From Dysgonomonas mossii DSM 22836 (lineage in GTDB: Bacteria; Bacteroidota; Bacteroidia; Bacteroidales; Dysgonomonadaceae), in contig NZ_GL892005.1 of the NCBI RefSeq assembly GCF_000213575.1, positions 62,001-126,000 on the forward strand: a stretch of 64,000 nucleotides of DNA. The letters run 5' to 3'. Shown here piece after piece: positions 11,501-21,836 of the stretch (position 1 is the first letter of the stretch; each line of letters starts with the position of its first letter). Made by a program: the position numbers and the translations under genes. The notes under the pieces are model-generated. The model saw nothing but the letters and a program-made list of their open reading frames with translations. It made no database searches and was not told the origin of the DNA.

Positions 11501-13255
11501 TTAATATTCGAATACTACCATATCCCAATATTTAAGAGATGGTAAAGTCAATGTAACCTCATTGCCCGACTGAGAAAACTCGATATTCTGAGCGACTCCA
11601 CCATTTATATCCGGTGAAGCTATCCACACTTTTGAGACAGCCTTACTTGCCGTTATTTTTATTGCAGGGTTTGCAACTAACGTTGGTTCTGCTTGTGTAC
11701 CATTCGTATCGCGCCATTCCATAGAGTTAGCCTGAGAGAAATTTATCAGATGAATGATTTCCCTGTCATTAAACTTTTTTCCAAGTACGGCTACACTCCC
11801 TTGCGATGCTGGCCATGTTTCAAAAGTCAAACCTCCATCAACAGATTGAACATTTACCGAAGAAAAGGTTCCTCCATCACGCAATAAATTCTGATATGCT
11901 ACAAGAAAATCATAGTAATGCGTCATCGACTTTTTCAGTTCTGTCTTCATCTGCAAATTCGAATTCGGGAAATATTCATTCGCTAAATAGTGTTCTCCCA
12001 ATTCGAGATGAGCTCCGCCAAAAGAGAAAATCACAGCATTAGTCAGCAAAACTCCAGGTATATTCATATAGCCTCTGTTGTTTGACTTTGCATAATTCAT
12101 ATAGGCTGCAAGAACTGTACTTTTGGTACTATTGCTGAAAGAATAGTTGTCGGTAATTACTTTTGCTAAGGCCTCGAATGTTTTACTTTCGTCCCATACT
12201 TCCGTATATAGAAAGTCCACATCGGATTTTGCAATGCTAGTTTGCTGTCCGTATTGAGAAACAGCATTCATTACCAACCTTTTTTCGGGAGAAGCTTGTT
12301 TCATGGCTGCAATAAAGGAAGAATAACTGTTTTCCAGATTTACTTTATCTCCGTTGTAATCGTATACATCTCCTCTGTTACCTAGCTGGTCGATATGAAA
12401 TCCGTCAAAATCAAAAACATTATAAACATCTTTATGCCTTCCAGCGATGTAATTCTGCCATTCAATATTAGCGGGATTAGTCAGATAAATGCTGCTGCGA
12501 AAAGGTGGATCAAGATGATGATTATCTTTCTCTGAATGATTTTTATCTTTGAAAATATACCATTCTTCTTTTACTCCGTCAGATGCAGCATTGCTTAACG
12601 CTCCAAAGGCCAGATTATAAAACATAGCTTTCATCCCTTTGTTGTGTATCGCATTTATATAACCTTTTACAGTGGATAGGTAATTCGTCCTTCCCATCAG
12701 ATCGGGCCATGTAGTAGCCGGATCAGCTACTGTTCCTGCTAACGGGCGATGGTGGTCATACATCCAGTCGTAAAACTGGACTCCATTTATGTGATACCTA
12801 CTTAGGTTATTTATGTTATTATCTATAATTGCCTCCGACATTTTACCATAGGATGAAAGAAATCCGTAACGCGGAAATTTCTTCCAGTCAGAAGATACAT
12901 CGACTGCAATACTTTGATGTATTTTTTCTTTTCCGTCTACAACTTCATAGATATCTACCATATATCCTTTATAATCTTCTGATGGAGCTGTCCAGTTCCA
13001 TGAAGTAGATGATAAACTTTCTTCTGAAATAACCATACTTAAATGGGAATAACGAATTTTTACGTTACTGGAAGGCTTTTCTTTCAGTGTGAATTGAACT
13101 GTTTCTCCCGGCTTATAACATGCCTTATCCGTACTAAGATCAGCATTGAAATATGTCTCACCGTATATAACCGGATCGCTGTCTGTATCGTAGTAATCTT
13201 CACAACTACTGAATAATGCCAGGCACAATACTATGGATAAATATATTTTTTTCAT
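11501..13255 (-). CDS. GH66 endo-dextranase, lipoprotein
   Basis: I place the start at the ATG ending at 13255, which begins a lipoprotein signal (FSSCEDY); the longer frame upstream has no signal. The 584-residue protein has a beta-sandwich N-terminal region followed by the GH66 barrel: the QFYDWMYDHHRP motif, nucleophile D289 in DGFHIDQLG, and acid/base E352 in FLYTEVWDE. GH66 enzymes cut internal alpha-1,6 bonds of dextran or make cyclic isomalto-oligosaccharides. As a lipidated protein encoded behind SusCD and a surface-binding protein, it should start dextran breakdown at the cell surface. This gene sets the substrate prediction for the PUL. Confidence 0.9.
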   Translation of the reverse strand: MKKIYLSIVLCLALFSSCEDYYDTDSDPVIYGETYFNADLSTDKACYKPGETVQFTLKEKPSSNVKIRYSHLSMVISEESLSSTSWNWTAPSEDYKGYMVDIYEVVDGKEKIHQSIAVDVSSDWKKFPRYGFLSSYGKMSEAIIDNNINNLSRYHINGVQFYDWMYDHHRPLAGTVADPATTWPDLMGRTNYLSTVKGYINAIHNKGMKAMFYNLAFGALSNAASDGVKEEWYIFKDKNHSEKDNHHLDPPFRSSIYLTNPANIEWQNYIAGRHKDVYNVFDFDGFHIDQLGNRGDVYDYNGDKVNLENSYSSFIAAMKQASPEKRLVMNAVSQYGQQTSIAKSDVDFLYTEVWDESKTFEALAKVITDNYSFSNSTKSTVLAAYMNYAKSNNRGYMNIPGVLLTNAVIFSFGGAHLELGEHYLANEYFPNSNLQMKTELKKSMTHYYDFLVAYQNLLRDGGTFSSVNVQSVDGGLTFETWPASQGSVAVLGKKFNDREIIHLINFSQANSMEWRDTNGTQAEPTLVANPAIKITASKAVSKVWIASPDINGGVAQNIEFSQSGNEVTLTLPSLKYWDMVVFEY

Positions 13256-13308
13256 GATATTTCTTTCTAAGGTGGCAATGCTTTCCAACATCACCACCTG
13301 TTGTTTTA

Positions 13309-14757
13309 TTATTGTTTTTTGATTTTCACAGTTTGTTGCAATTGATCCAGTTCTATGGTATATGTTCCGGCAGTGGTTATTTTCCATTTATTATCGGGAT
13401 TAGCACCTTTCGCACTAAATAGCATTTGCTCTATATCACCCGAAGGTTCTATACCATTTTGATTAGCCAGAAACCAATCGCCATTCCAATCGCTTTGTTT
13501 ATCACAAGTAAATTTCAATTCTCCGGCATTCAGTGTTCCTGTCCATGTAAACTTATTAGGATCGGCTGTAGCCGTTAATGGAGTAGCATTATCTATACTC
13601 CATCCGCTTGGAGTAGCATCACCTACCATATAAATCATTGCATAAGGAGTAAATGGAATTATATCTATTTTCATATCACGGGTATCAAGTTTTATCTTAT
13701 AAACTCCTCCTGTTATATTCCATTTATAATCATCAGCATTTTCATTTTTAGACCATTTAACCACATTCAAATCTGTTCCTGCACCTTGTCCATCCGATTC
13801 GGGACGAAGAAAGACAACACTATCATCGAAATCTGCTTTTGTTCCAATTTTAAATTCTCCTCCGGCAGAAAGATCAGCATTGAAATAGAAAATGAATGGA
13901 TCTGACATATCTGACGTCATTGGTTTGAAACTCCAACCTGTAGGATTACCGACAAACCATAATTCACTATATTCAGGTGCATCGAGTGTCTCAATATGAA
14001 TTGTCAGATTAATAATATTTACCGAAATCTTATAAATGCCTGTCGCAGGAATATTAAATTTATCATCCGGATCATCATCCGATTCTCTTAACAGCAACTT
14101 AGTTTCATCACTACCCTTGCCATATGAAGGGAGAAACTCTCCTAATGTGGTTATAAACTTCAATTCTCCGGCATTTAATTTCCCTTGCCATACGAAACCT
14201 CCGGCAGCCCCCGACACAGTATTCATTTTAGTTGCATCGTCTGCACTCCAACCATTAGGCGCAGCACCGCCTATCAGATAAAGAGTCGAAGAAACAGGTT
14301 TGTATCCTGTAATTTTTAGCTTGACTATTTCAGAAATTTGAGGTTGGATATTTTCACTATGCACTGTAGCTGTTACACGAGCTTCCAAATCCACTTCATC
14401 GCCGGGATTTACATCAAAGTTCTCAAGAAGTATTTTGTTTAATTCTTCAGTTCTATAGGAAACTGAATTTTTCCCCTGATTTAATTCAACTTGTACACTT
14501 TTTGTAAAACCACTCAGACCCAATTCAAATATATAAGTTATGGCGGCATTTGTATTGAAATTTGACCCTGGAGTCCATTCGAAAGTCACAGCGTTACTTT
14601 GGGGTGCTGTTATGTCCAAAACAATAACTTCGTCACTGGCAGTCAGTATAAGTGGCTGATCCTCTAAATTGGTTTCCGCATAATCATCCGAGCAAGATGA
14701 AAGCATAAGCGGTAGCACCAGTGATATTAGTAATAAAATATTATATAGTTTTTTCAT
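13309..14757 (-). CDS. SusE/SusF-like surface glycan-binding lipoprotein
   Basis: The start is taken at the ATG ending at 14757, giving a 482-residue protein with lipobox LMLSSCSDD. After an N-terminal SusE-type domain of about 150 residues, three related binding modules follow. Each begins with a YLIGGAAPNGWS-, LWFVGNPTGWS- or YMVGDATPSGWS-type strand and contains an ELKF or EFKIG strand, as in the starch-binding repeats of SusE and SusF. Conserved Trp residues are candidates for stacking on glucose. It lies 19 bp after the SusD gene and should hold dextran-like chains at the surface for the SusCD transporter and GH66. Confidence 0.88.
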   Translation of the reverse strand: MKKLYNILLLISLVLPLMLSSCSDDYAETNLEDQPLILTASDEVIVLDITAPQSNAVTFEWTPGSNFNTNAAITYIFELGLSGFTKSVQVELNQGKNSVSYRTEELNKILLENFDVNPGDEVDLEARVTATVHSENIQPQISEIVKLKITGYKPVSSTLYLIGGAAPNGWSADDATKMNTVSGAAGGFVWQGKLNAGELKFITTLGEFLPSYGKGSDETKLLLRESDDDPDDKFNIPATGIYKISVNIINLTIHIETLDAPEYSELWFVGNPTGWSFKPMTSDMSDPFIFYFNADLSAGGEFKIGTKADFDDSVVFLRPESDGQGAGTDLNVVKWSKNENADDYKWNITGGVYKIKLDTRDMKIDIIPFTPYAMIYMVGDATPSGWSIDNATPLTATADPNKFTWTGTLNAGELKFTCDKQSDWNGDWFLANQNGIEPSGDIEQMLFSAKGANPDNKWKITTAGTYTIELDQLQQTVKIKKQ

Positions 14758-14776
14758 TTTAATATCTATTTTCAAA

Positions 14777-16264
14777 TTAATAACCCGGATTTTGCTTAAG
14801 ATTAGGATTCGAATCTATTTCCTTTTGCGGAATAGGCAATAATAAATGTTTTTTCTGAGCATTTACTTTTCCAATAGAATGAAGAAAATCAAGAGCATAT
14901 TGTCCATTATCCCATCGTATCAGATCAAACCAGCTATGGCCTTCGAATGCCAGTTCTATGCGACGTTCATGACGGATCTTCTCTCTCATTTGTTCTTGCG
15001 TCAAATTTTCCACATCATTTCTGTTTGTTAATCCTGCGCGCTTACGTACATTATACAATGGCTCTTCGGCATCAGTTGTGTTGCCTAATTCGTTCAGAGC
15101 TTCAGCTTTCATAAGTAGTATATCAGCATAGCGTAATACAATAATACTTGCCGAATTAGTATTGTAGTCAGGTGAAATAGAAAGCGGTACTAAAAATTTA
15201 CGCACATTGTATCCAGTAGTTGACATTGAACTCTTATACGGCTTACCATCAAATAATGGCCCTCCCTCATAAAGAATTGTTTTGTCTTTGCGCAAATCTC
15301 CCGGTTCATATTGGTCTACGAATTCCTGAGTTGGCTGGTTCCATCCATATCCTCCGCCTACCCAACCAGAATTGCGAGGTCCCATATAGGTGCTTAACCA
15401 ACAAGCCTGATTCTCATCACTCCAAAAACCAGCTTTTGTCAATCCATAATATTGAATTTCAAATAATGATTCTGGTGTATTTTTATGTTTATCTTCTCCA
15501 CCAAAACAATCGCTATAGTCGGGATTAAGTACATAACCAAAACTCTCAACCATATTGCACATTTCTATACATTTCTGATATTGCCCTAATGTGAGATAAA
15601 CTTTAGCTAATATACCTGCGGCTGCACCTTTACTTGCACGTCCGAGGTCTTTGCTGCTATAATTTTCACGGCGAGGAAGTAACTCTATTGCTTCAAGTAA
15701 ATCCGGAATAATAACTTCATTGTAAATCTTATCCTTGCTTACTCGAACGGGGAAAAGATCGTCTCCCGGCTTAGATGGTGTGAGACTTAAAGGCACATCC
15801 CCAAATAATTGTACAAGAGTGAAGTAATAACTTGCCCGAAGAAATTTAGCTTCACCCATACATCGGTTCTTAATCTCTTCTTTTATATTCATTTCTGGTA
15901 CATTCTTCAATACTGTATTGCAGTAGAGTATACCCGGGTTAGGCCCACGCCATAAGTCGATAGCTGCAAAATTATCGGGCCCGGCAACAAAGTTTGCCAA
16001 TTGTATTGTTTCTATTCCGTCGTCACCCCCTCCGGCTCCAACTTCACTATTTCCTGCAACAATATCGAGTGCCCATATTCTCATATTATACAATTTTGGG
16101 CGTTGCATCGGCTGATAAGCCGCATTAGTCATAGCTATTGCAGATGCTTCATCTTTGATTGTTTCTGCACTTGGATCTTCATAAGGCTCTTTTTCGAGAA
16201 AGTCTGAACAAGAGCTCATTATGCAAGCTAATAGAAAAAATCCAGTATATATTATTTTTTTCAT
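14777..16264 (-). CDS. SusD/RagB-family glycan-capture lipoprotein
   Basis: A 495-residue protein with lipobox CIMSSCSDF and the SusD fold: N-terminal helical repeats, then the conserved C-terminal block with IVLRYADILLMKAEALNELG and RRIELAFEGHSWFDLIRW. SusD proteins form the lid over the partner SusC barrel and help load oligosaccharides. The gene lies 21 bp downstream of its SusC partner. Substrate is inferred from the linked GH66/GH31/GH97 genes. Confidence 0.94.
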   Translation of the reverse strand: MKKIIYTGFFLLACIMSSCSDFLEKEPYEDPSAETIKDEASAIAMTNAAYQPMQRPKLYNMRIWALDIVAGNSEVGAGGGDDGIETIQLANFVAGPDNFAAIDLWRGPNPGILYCNTVLKNVPEMNIKEEIKNRCMGEAKFLRASYYFTLVQLFGDVPLSLTPSKPGDDLFPVRVSKDKIYNEVIIPDLLEAIELLPRRENYSSKDLGRASKGAAAGILAKVYLTLGQYQKCIEMCNMVESFGYVLNPDYSDCFGGEDKHKNTPESLFEIQYYGLTKAGFWSDENQACWLSTYMGPRNSGWVGGGYGWNQPTQEFVDQYEPGDLRKDKTILYEGGPLFDGKPYKSSMSTTGYNVRKFLVPLSISPDYNTNSASIIVLRYADILLMKAEALNELGNTTDAEEPLYNVRKRAGLTNRNDVENLTQEQMREKIRHERRIELAFEGHSWFDLIRWDNGQYALDFLHSIGKVNAQKKHLLLPIPQKEIDSNPNLKQNPGY

Positions 16265-16285
16265 GATTGTATTATCTTTTTAGAT

Positions 16286-19200
16286 TTAGAATTTAATATC
16301 AACACCAAAACTGATTGTGCGTGTAAGTGGATAGCTACTATTATCAACACCTCCTTGTACTTCAGGATCGAACCCCGAATATTTGGTTAGGGTTAATAAG
16401 TTTTGAGCCGACATGTATATCCTTAAGCTACTGAGATATGCTTTCTTTGCCAGAGGAGTAGGCAATTTATAACCTAATGTTAGGTTCTTCAAACGCAAAT
16501 ATTTTCCATCTTCAATAAATCGATCTGAATTTCGTGTATTTTTATTAGGGTCACTATAAATAGCACGAGGTATAGAGTTGCTTGTACCTTCACCAGTCCA
16601 GCGATCGAGAACTTTTGTAGTCTGATTTCTAATGGTGTACATTCCTTCAAGAGATACCCTGTTCGCATTATAAATTTTATTTCCGGCAACTCCCTGTAAG
16701 AATATCTGTAAATCAAAATTGCGATAAGCAAAATTATTATTCATCGAGAAATTCCATGTAGGAGTAGGATTACCAATGTATGTACGGTCATAATCGTTTA
16801 CCACACCATTGTTGTCTATATCCAAAAACTTAATATCACCAGGTGCTGTTCCATTAGCCGCATCTGCTCCTTGATACTGGTATGCATAGTTGTTAACCTC
16901 ATCCCAATTCTGGAATAATCCGTTTGTTACCCATCCATAAAACGAACCAACAGGACGTCCTTCAATATGAGATTGGTAGCCGAAATAGATCGGCGTATTA
17001 TTATTTAGCTTCACCACCTTATTTTTATTGTATGACACATTGAAGTCTGTATTCCATTCGAATGCTCCTTTCATATTTTGCGAGGAGACAGTCAGTTCCC
17101 ATCCCGTATTTTTTACTTCTCCTGCATTAATCATTGGTGTATATTCATCCGAATATCCGGTAGTAATAGGAACAACCATACCAACCAACATATCAGTTGT
17201 TGTTTTTATATAAGTATCGAATGTGAGGTTGATGCGTTGTTTCAGCAATGTTGCATCGAAACCAATATTTGCTTGTTTTACTGTTTCCCACTTAATATTA
17301 GGGTTGGGCATTACTAATGGATATAGTGTAGAAACTGGTGTACCGTTGAATACATATTGTGCTGTTTTCAGACGGGTAACGGCAGCATAATTATCTAACA
17401 CTGCCTGGTTGCCTGTTACTCCGTATCCCAAGCGTAATTTTATATCACTCAATAGATCATTCTTTTTATAGAAAGATTCTTCCGATAAACGCCATGCAGC
17501 AGAGAAAGAAGGAAAAGTACCCCATCGGTTGGACTTCGTTATGCGAGATGTCCCATCGTGGCGAACGGTAGCTGTCAATAAATATTTATTATCGAAAGAA
17601 TAATTTACACGTCCAAAGAAAGAAAGCAAAGCCCACTCGTTTTTACTACCACCCACTGTCGGGTCTAATAACCCGTTATTCAATTGATTGTAATCATCAG
17701 ATAAAAATTCTTTAATGCTTGCATTCATATAATTGTATACATTGTTTTGTGCACTTGACCCCAACATAACATTCAGGTTATGTTTTTCATTGAAAGTGTC
17801 CATGTATGTAATTGTATTATCCCACAGGTAAGTAAGGCTTTTATTTGAACTTTCACCGCGGTAAGAATTCGGTACAGGAATTGGCTTCCAATCATATTTT
17901 GGAGAAAAATTCACATTATCCCAGAATTTGAAATCTATTCCTCCCAACATTTTATAAGTTACTTTGTCAAAAAGAGAAACTTCTCCATAAATATTACCTA
18001 ATATGTTATAACCTTTCGTTGTACTTTTCTCTAAACGTGCTGTCCCTATCGGATTACGAGCATCTCCGTAGAATTCAGCTTCCGTACCCGGCCCCGAATA
18101 GGTTCCGTCTTCGTTAAATATGGGCTGAGTTGGTAAAGAAGACATTGTGTTAAGTACGCTATAAGAACCATTCTTTTTTACATCATGACTTAGTGTAACG
18201 TTATTCCCGAATTTCAGCCAAGAACGGACTTTTGATTCACCATTGAATTGGAACGTATAACGGCGATAGGATGTGTTAATAACAATGCCTTCCTGATCCA
18301 AGACTCCTCCCGATACATAGTAATTACTCTTATCATTACCCCCGGAGTATGAAGCTGAGTAATTTTGCATCATAGCCGTACGTAATAACGCATCTATCCA
18401 GTCTGTCCCTTTTCCCCATGATAATGGGTCTGCAAAGTCAGGACGCTGTCCTCTGCCATTATTAGCCATCATCTCGTTGTGTAATGATGCAAACTGCGAT
18501 GCATTCAACATCTCAGGCACACTGGTTGCATCTTGTATTCCCCAGTTGGCACTTACTGATATAAGGCCGTCTCCAGATTTACCTTTTTTAGTCGTTATTA
18601 ACACCACACCATTCGCACCGCGTGAACCATAGATGGCTGTAGCCGAAGCATCTTTTAGTATGTCTATTGTTTCAACATCATTCTGATTGAGAGCATTTAA
18701 AGGCATATCAGTTGGTACGCCATCAATAACTAATAGAGGATCAGAATTATTGATAGAACCTAATCCGCGAATCCGAATACTTACATTACTACCTGGTACG
18801 CCAGAGTTAATAATTTGTACCCCAGCTGCACGACCTTGGAGTGCTTCGCCGATATTGGAAACTGGCTTATCCTGCATTACTTTGGCTTCTACAGACGATA
18901 ACGAGCCTGTGAGATCCCTTTTACGTACCACTCCATAGCCTACTACAACGACTTCATCGAGCATCTTTGCTTTTTCTTTTAAGATAATACGAAAATCGGT
19001 TCTTCCGGCTACCGAGATTTCTTGAGTCAAGAATCCAAGATAAGAGATTGTTAAAGTAGCATTTTCTTCAACATCCAAGGTAAATGCCCCTTCGATGTCG
19101 GTGATTGTACCATTAGTAGTCCCTTTTACCGAAACTGATGCACCTATAATACTTTCTCCTTTTTCATCCAAAACTACTCCCGAAATTGTTTTCCGGTTTT

Positions 19201-19321
19201 GAGCAGATAATGTAAACGTGAAAGTCAAAGACAACATAAGCAGACATATTCTGCCTAAATAAGCCCATTTCTTTTTTTGATTTTTTTTCATGGTCTGCGT
19301 GATTAGAATTTTCTTATTCAT
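16286..19321 (-). CDS. SusC-like TonB-dependent oligosaccharide transporter
   Basis: About 1011 residues from the ATG at 19321, which follows an A-rich leader; ATGs at 19336 and 19291 are alternatives. After the signal peptide comes a carboxypeptidase-D-like domain (ISGVVLDEKGESIIGASVSV), the TonB box/plug start (LDEVVVVGYG), the plug signature with ATAIYGSRGANGVVLITTKKG, and a 22-strand type barrel to the C-terminal aromatic strand. There is no STN domain, which fits control by the SusR-type regulator next door rather than by sigma/anti-sigma. It imports alpha-glucan oligosaccharides with SusD and is the first gene of the operon. Confidence 0.95.
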   Translation of the reverse strand: MNKKILITQTMKKNQKKKWAYLGRICLLMLSLTFTFTLSAQNRKTISGVVLDEKGESIIGASVSVKGTTNGTITDIEGAFTLDVEENATLTISYLGFLTQEISVAGRTDFRIILKEKAKMLDEVVVVGYGVVRKRDLTGSLSSVEAKVMQDKPVSNIGEALQGRAAGVQIINSGVPGSNVSIRIRGLGSINNSDPLLVIDGVPTDMPLNALNQNDVETIDILKDASATAIYGSRGANGVVLITTKKGKSGDGLISVSANWGIQDATSVPEMLNASQFASLHNEMMANNGRGQRPDFADPLSWGKGTDWIDALLRTAMMQNYSASYSGGNDKSNYYVSGGVLDQEGIVINTSYRRYTFQFNGESKVRSWLKFGNNVTLSHDVKKNGSYSVLNTMSSLPTQPIFNEDGTYSGPGTEAEFYGDARNPIGTARLEKSTTKGYNILGNIYGEVSLFDKVTYKMLGGIDFKFWDNVNFSPKYDWKPIPVPNSYRGESSNKSLTYLWDNTITYMDTFNEKHNLNVMLGSSAQNNVYNYMNASIKEFLSDDYNQLNNGLLDPTVGGSKNEWALLSFFGRVNYSFDNKYLLTATVRHDGTSRITKSNRWGTFPSFSAAWRLSEESFYKKNDLLSDIKLRLGYGVTGNQAVLDNYAAVTRLKTAQYVFNGTPVSTLYPLVMPNPNIKWETVKQANIGFDATLLKQRINLTFDTYIKTTTDMLVGMVVPITTGYSDEYTPMINAGEVKNTGWELTVSSQNMKGAFEWNTDFNVSYNKNKVVKLNNNTPIYFGYQSHIEGRPVGSFYGWVTNGLFQNWDEVNNYAYQYQGADAANGTAPGDIKFLDIDNNGVVNDYDRTYIGNPTPTWNFSMNNNFAYRNFDLQIFLQGVAGNKIYNANRVSLEGMYTIRNQTTKVLDRWTGEGTSNSIPRAIYSDPNKNTRNSDRFIEDGKYLRLKNLTLGYKLPTPLAKKAYLSSLRIYMSAQNLLTLTKYSGFDPEVQGGVDNSSYPLTRTISFGVDIKF

Positions 19322-19379
19322 TTTTATGGTTAACATTATTCAGCTTATTGTATTTGTGAAGCTAAAAAGAGTATAACCT

Positions 19380-19399
19380 CTCATATGCAAAAATATGAG
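19380..19399. promoter_or_regulatory. Inverted repeat upstream of the SusC gene
   Basis: CTCATAT and ATATGAG are separated by 6 bp, about 59 bp upstream of the SusC start. It could be an operator for the SusR-type regulator or a leader hairpin. I could not place a convincing promoter beside it. Confidence 0.35.
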
Positions 19400-19518
19400 G
19401 AGGAAGTATTTAAAGAAAATTCACATTGATAAAATATAGAGCCAAATATATTATATATTATTAATATATAGCTGATTAACCGATTTTGATATAGCCAAAA
19501 ATATAGACGCCGTATGTG

Positions 19519-21186
19519 TTAGTTTTTCTTAATAACACCTATTTTCATAACCATTGATTCAAATTCTTCGCGGGGGACAGCAGCTTTATTTCGTACTCTG
19601 GTACGATAGCTATAAATTGTATTTGCTGAATAGTGCAAGAAGTTAGCAATTTTGGAACTATCTGTTATACCTAATCGAATCAATGCAAATATACGAAGTT
19701 CCACATTAAGCAATTCATTAGGTTTTAATACGAACTGTTCTTCTTTTATTAAAAGAGAGTTGAATTCCTCAACAAAATTCGGATACAGATGCAGGAAAAT
19801 ATTGTCAAAGTTCTCGTAGAGTTCTTTCAATTCGTCATCGATCATTTTACTTGATTTCAACATTTTATATAATTCATCAAGTTTCCTTTCGACAGCTTTC
19901 TTATTGAGAGAGTTTTGAAAATTTTCCAGTTTATTTATATATGTAGAACATAGATCAAGGAAATGCCCAATATATGCTTCTTTTATTTGGTTTGCATCCG
20001 ATAATTGATTGTTTACATACGAAAGTTCTTTGTTTACATCGTTAAGTTGGTTGATACTAGATTGTAAATCCTTATTAAGATCGTTTAATTTTACATTAGT
20101 ATGATAAAGTTCTTTACGTATCCGAGAAACTCTTTTCATCTGCCTATACACATATATTACTGCTATAATAAGGAATACAGATAATATACTGACAAGAATA
20201 AGAAACAACTGTAATTCTGATTTTTGTTTATTCACATTTTCCTGATACGCAGAGTCTATAATTGGAAATATTTGTGAAACTTCGTATGTTCTTAAGCGCG
20301 CATTACAAAACATGGCATCTTCCATAGACGATTTTATGCAATCGTAGGCCTTTTCTACTTCACCTGTTTCATATAGGATTGAGGCCAATGCCTGCATAGA
20401 TGCATTTTCCTTGATAGCATTCTTTATATCGCAAATCGCAGATATGGCATAATAATGTTTCTGTAAGTTTATATTTCCTTCTTTTTTGTAAATATTGGCT
20501 AGTGCATAAGCGAGAACTGCTTTTTCGTGAGTGTCTGATTTCGTTTGGTCTAAAAGCTTTTGCAATATTTGTTTCGCATCATTTAGACGAGATTCGTCAT
20601 ATAGTTTCTCTGCATATACAATCTTATAATGGCTGGATTCTTTATCCAATACATTCAGTAAAGAATCTCTGTATAGATTACTTTTTTCTAAATAGATCTG
20701 AGTATATGGATTATTACTTGAATAGTAGTTGTATAGCTGTTTGTAGCAATCATAGTATTTAATCTGTAGCCAATCGGGAAGGTCTTTAGTTTTTATTGAT
20801 CCTAATATATCAACAGCTTCAATAAACATACCAGATACAATATATAAGGATACTAAATCTAGTTTAGATTCATTTATCCATGTATTATGATTTTGCTTTT
20901 TTGCAATAGCTGTATTCTCTCTGGCATAATAAATTGCAGAATCAGACAAATAAACTTTGTATTCGTTATATAGTTTGAGATTTATATCATAACGCTGATC
21001 GTCAGTAATATTAGGCGTTTTAAGCAGTTTTTTTATTTCGGATATTCTCTCCTCCTTCTCTGTTACATAGAGGTCTTTATGTTTAATCAATTCATATAGA
21101 GAGTTGAATATAGTATCTTGTGATGTTTTTGGGAAAACATTGCAAGTCGGAAATAATATAATAATGAGAAGGAATAACTTTTTCAT
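19519..21186 (-). CDS. SusR-type membrane-spanning transcriptional regulator (DUF6377)
   Basis: The 555-residue protein has a signal sequence, a helical TPR-like sensor region of about 300 residues, one membrane helix (LQLFLILVSILSVFLIIAVIYVY), and a coiled coil of repeated LNDLNK/LNDVNK/LSDANQ units. The C-terminal helix-turn-helix lies around SSKIANFLHYSANTIYSYRTRVR. That order and length match SusR (about 540 residues), which senses maltose in the periplasm and activates starch genes. Here it lies upstream of SusC on the same strand, separated by 198 bp, and should activate the operon on isomalto-oligosaccharides or similar. The ligand is inference. Confidence 0.88.
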   Translation of the reverse strand: MKKLFLLIIILFPTCNVFPKTSQDTIFNSLYELIKHKDLYVTEKEERISEIKKLLKTPNITDDQRYDINLKLYNEYKVYLSDSAIYYARENTAIAKKQNHNTWINESKLDLVSLYIVSGMFIEAVDILGSIKTKDLPDWLQIKYYDCYKQLYNYYSSNNPYTQIYLEKSNLYRDSLLNVLDKESSHYKIVYAEKLYDESRLNDAKQILQKLLDQTKSDTHEKAVLAYALANIYKKEGNINLQKHYYAISAICDIKNAIKENASMQALASILYETGEVEKAYDCIKSSMEDAMFCNARLRTYEVSQIFPIIDSAYQENVNKQKSELQLFLILVSILSVFLIIAVIYVYRQMKRVSRIRKELYHTNVKLNDLNKDLQSSINQLNDVNKELSYVNNQLSDANQIKEAYIGHFLDLCSTYINKLENFQNSLNKKAVERKLDELYKMLKSSKMIDDELKELYENFDNIFLHLYPNFVEEFNSLLIKEEQFVLKPNELLNVELRIFALIRLGITDSSKIANFLHYSANTIYSYRTRVRNKAAVPREEFESMVMKIGVIKKN

Positions 21187-21433
21187 ACATTACGATTACA
21201 TATAAACAAAGTTAATAAAAATGAAATATAACACTATCTTATTATAAACTCTAAATAATTAAAAGAGAAAGAAATTTTAATAAAGAAGGAGAAGCTTCAA
21301 TTAGTAGAGTTAACTGAAAATTCTAATATATAAGTTCTATGAAGAATAAAATGATATTACCTCTTTTATCAAAGCAATAGGAGAAAACACACCTTTTTAT
21401 ATCTATAAATGATCCTAAAAAATAAAGTTGGTC

Positions 21434-21463
21434 TTTGATTTTCAATTCATTTTCGTACCTTTA
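21434..21463 (+). promoter_or_regulatory. Candidate promoter of non-coding element copy B
   Basis: TTTG at 21434-21437 and TACCTTTA at 21456-21463 (one mismatch to TAnnTTTG) are 18 bp apart, giving initiation near 21470, 13 bp before the repeat starts. Motif-based only. Confidence 0.45.
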
Positions 21464-21482
21464 TTCTCAGTAATTTATATGT

Positions 21483-21630
21483 AAGAATACGGTCAACCCT
21501 AAGCCAAAAGTGGTATTTTGAGAGACAAATGATATTGTTCCTAAATCGTTACTAAAGATTGGATATTATCATATAATTAATTGACTATATACTATTTAGA
21601 ATAAGAAACAGACGACCCCTCCGGGGTCAC
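21483..21630 (+). repeat. 148-bp imperfect direct repeat, copy B
   Basis: Partner of 4166-4313, same orientation, no gaps. Differences are spread evenly, so this is an old duplication rather than a fresh insertion scar. Confidence 0.9.
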
Positions 21631-21645
21631 ATTTTATCTGAGTAT

Positions 21646-21680
21646 AAAGCTTGTAAATGAATTATTTGCAAGCTTTTTTT
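21646..21680 (+). terminator. Rho-independent terminator of copy B
   Basis: AAAGCTTGTAAAT pairs with ATTTGCAAGCTTT (13 bp, one G-U) across a 5-nt loop, and the stem runs into seven T residues. It is homologous to the hairpin ending copy A. Confidence 0.85.
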
Positions 21681-21836
21681 AACGTAAGATTACCAAGGAT
21701 AATATTTATGTATTTTCAATTATTTTGGAATGCTTATAAATATTATTAATTTTACCCGCAATCTTTGAATAACCGTACCTTGATGAAAAACTCAGTGCAG
21801 AAAACCCTTATATCCTAATGCGCAAATTCTCCAATA

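Larger units (their letters stand above)
21470..21680 (+). ncRNA. Candidate small RNA, copy B
   Basis: A segment of about 210 nt between a predicted promoter and a T7-tailed terminator. It shares its first part with copy A at 86% identity and has no credible ORF. The GACCCC/GGGGTC hairpin is perfect here, where copy A has one mismatch. The longer helix keeps pairing through a compensating change and G-U wobbles, with one mismatch. It lies between the start of the SusR-type regulator and the ECF sigma gene, so regulation of either PUL is possible. Function unknown. Confidence 0.5.
21187..21836. other. 650-bp divergent intergenic region
   Basis: It separates the start of the minus-strand SusR-type gene from the plus-strand ECF sigma gene. 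Bases 21187-21433 show nothing recognisable. The middle holds non-coding element copy B with its predicted promoter and terminator. Bases 21681-21836 would contain the sigma-gene promoter, but I see no good consensus there. Confidence 0.6.

Noticed and set aside
11501-13387. Longer GH66 protein with a 44-residue N-terminal extension
   Set aside because: The extension overlaps the preceding gene's 3' end and has no signal; the ATG at 13255 opens a proper lipoprotein signal.
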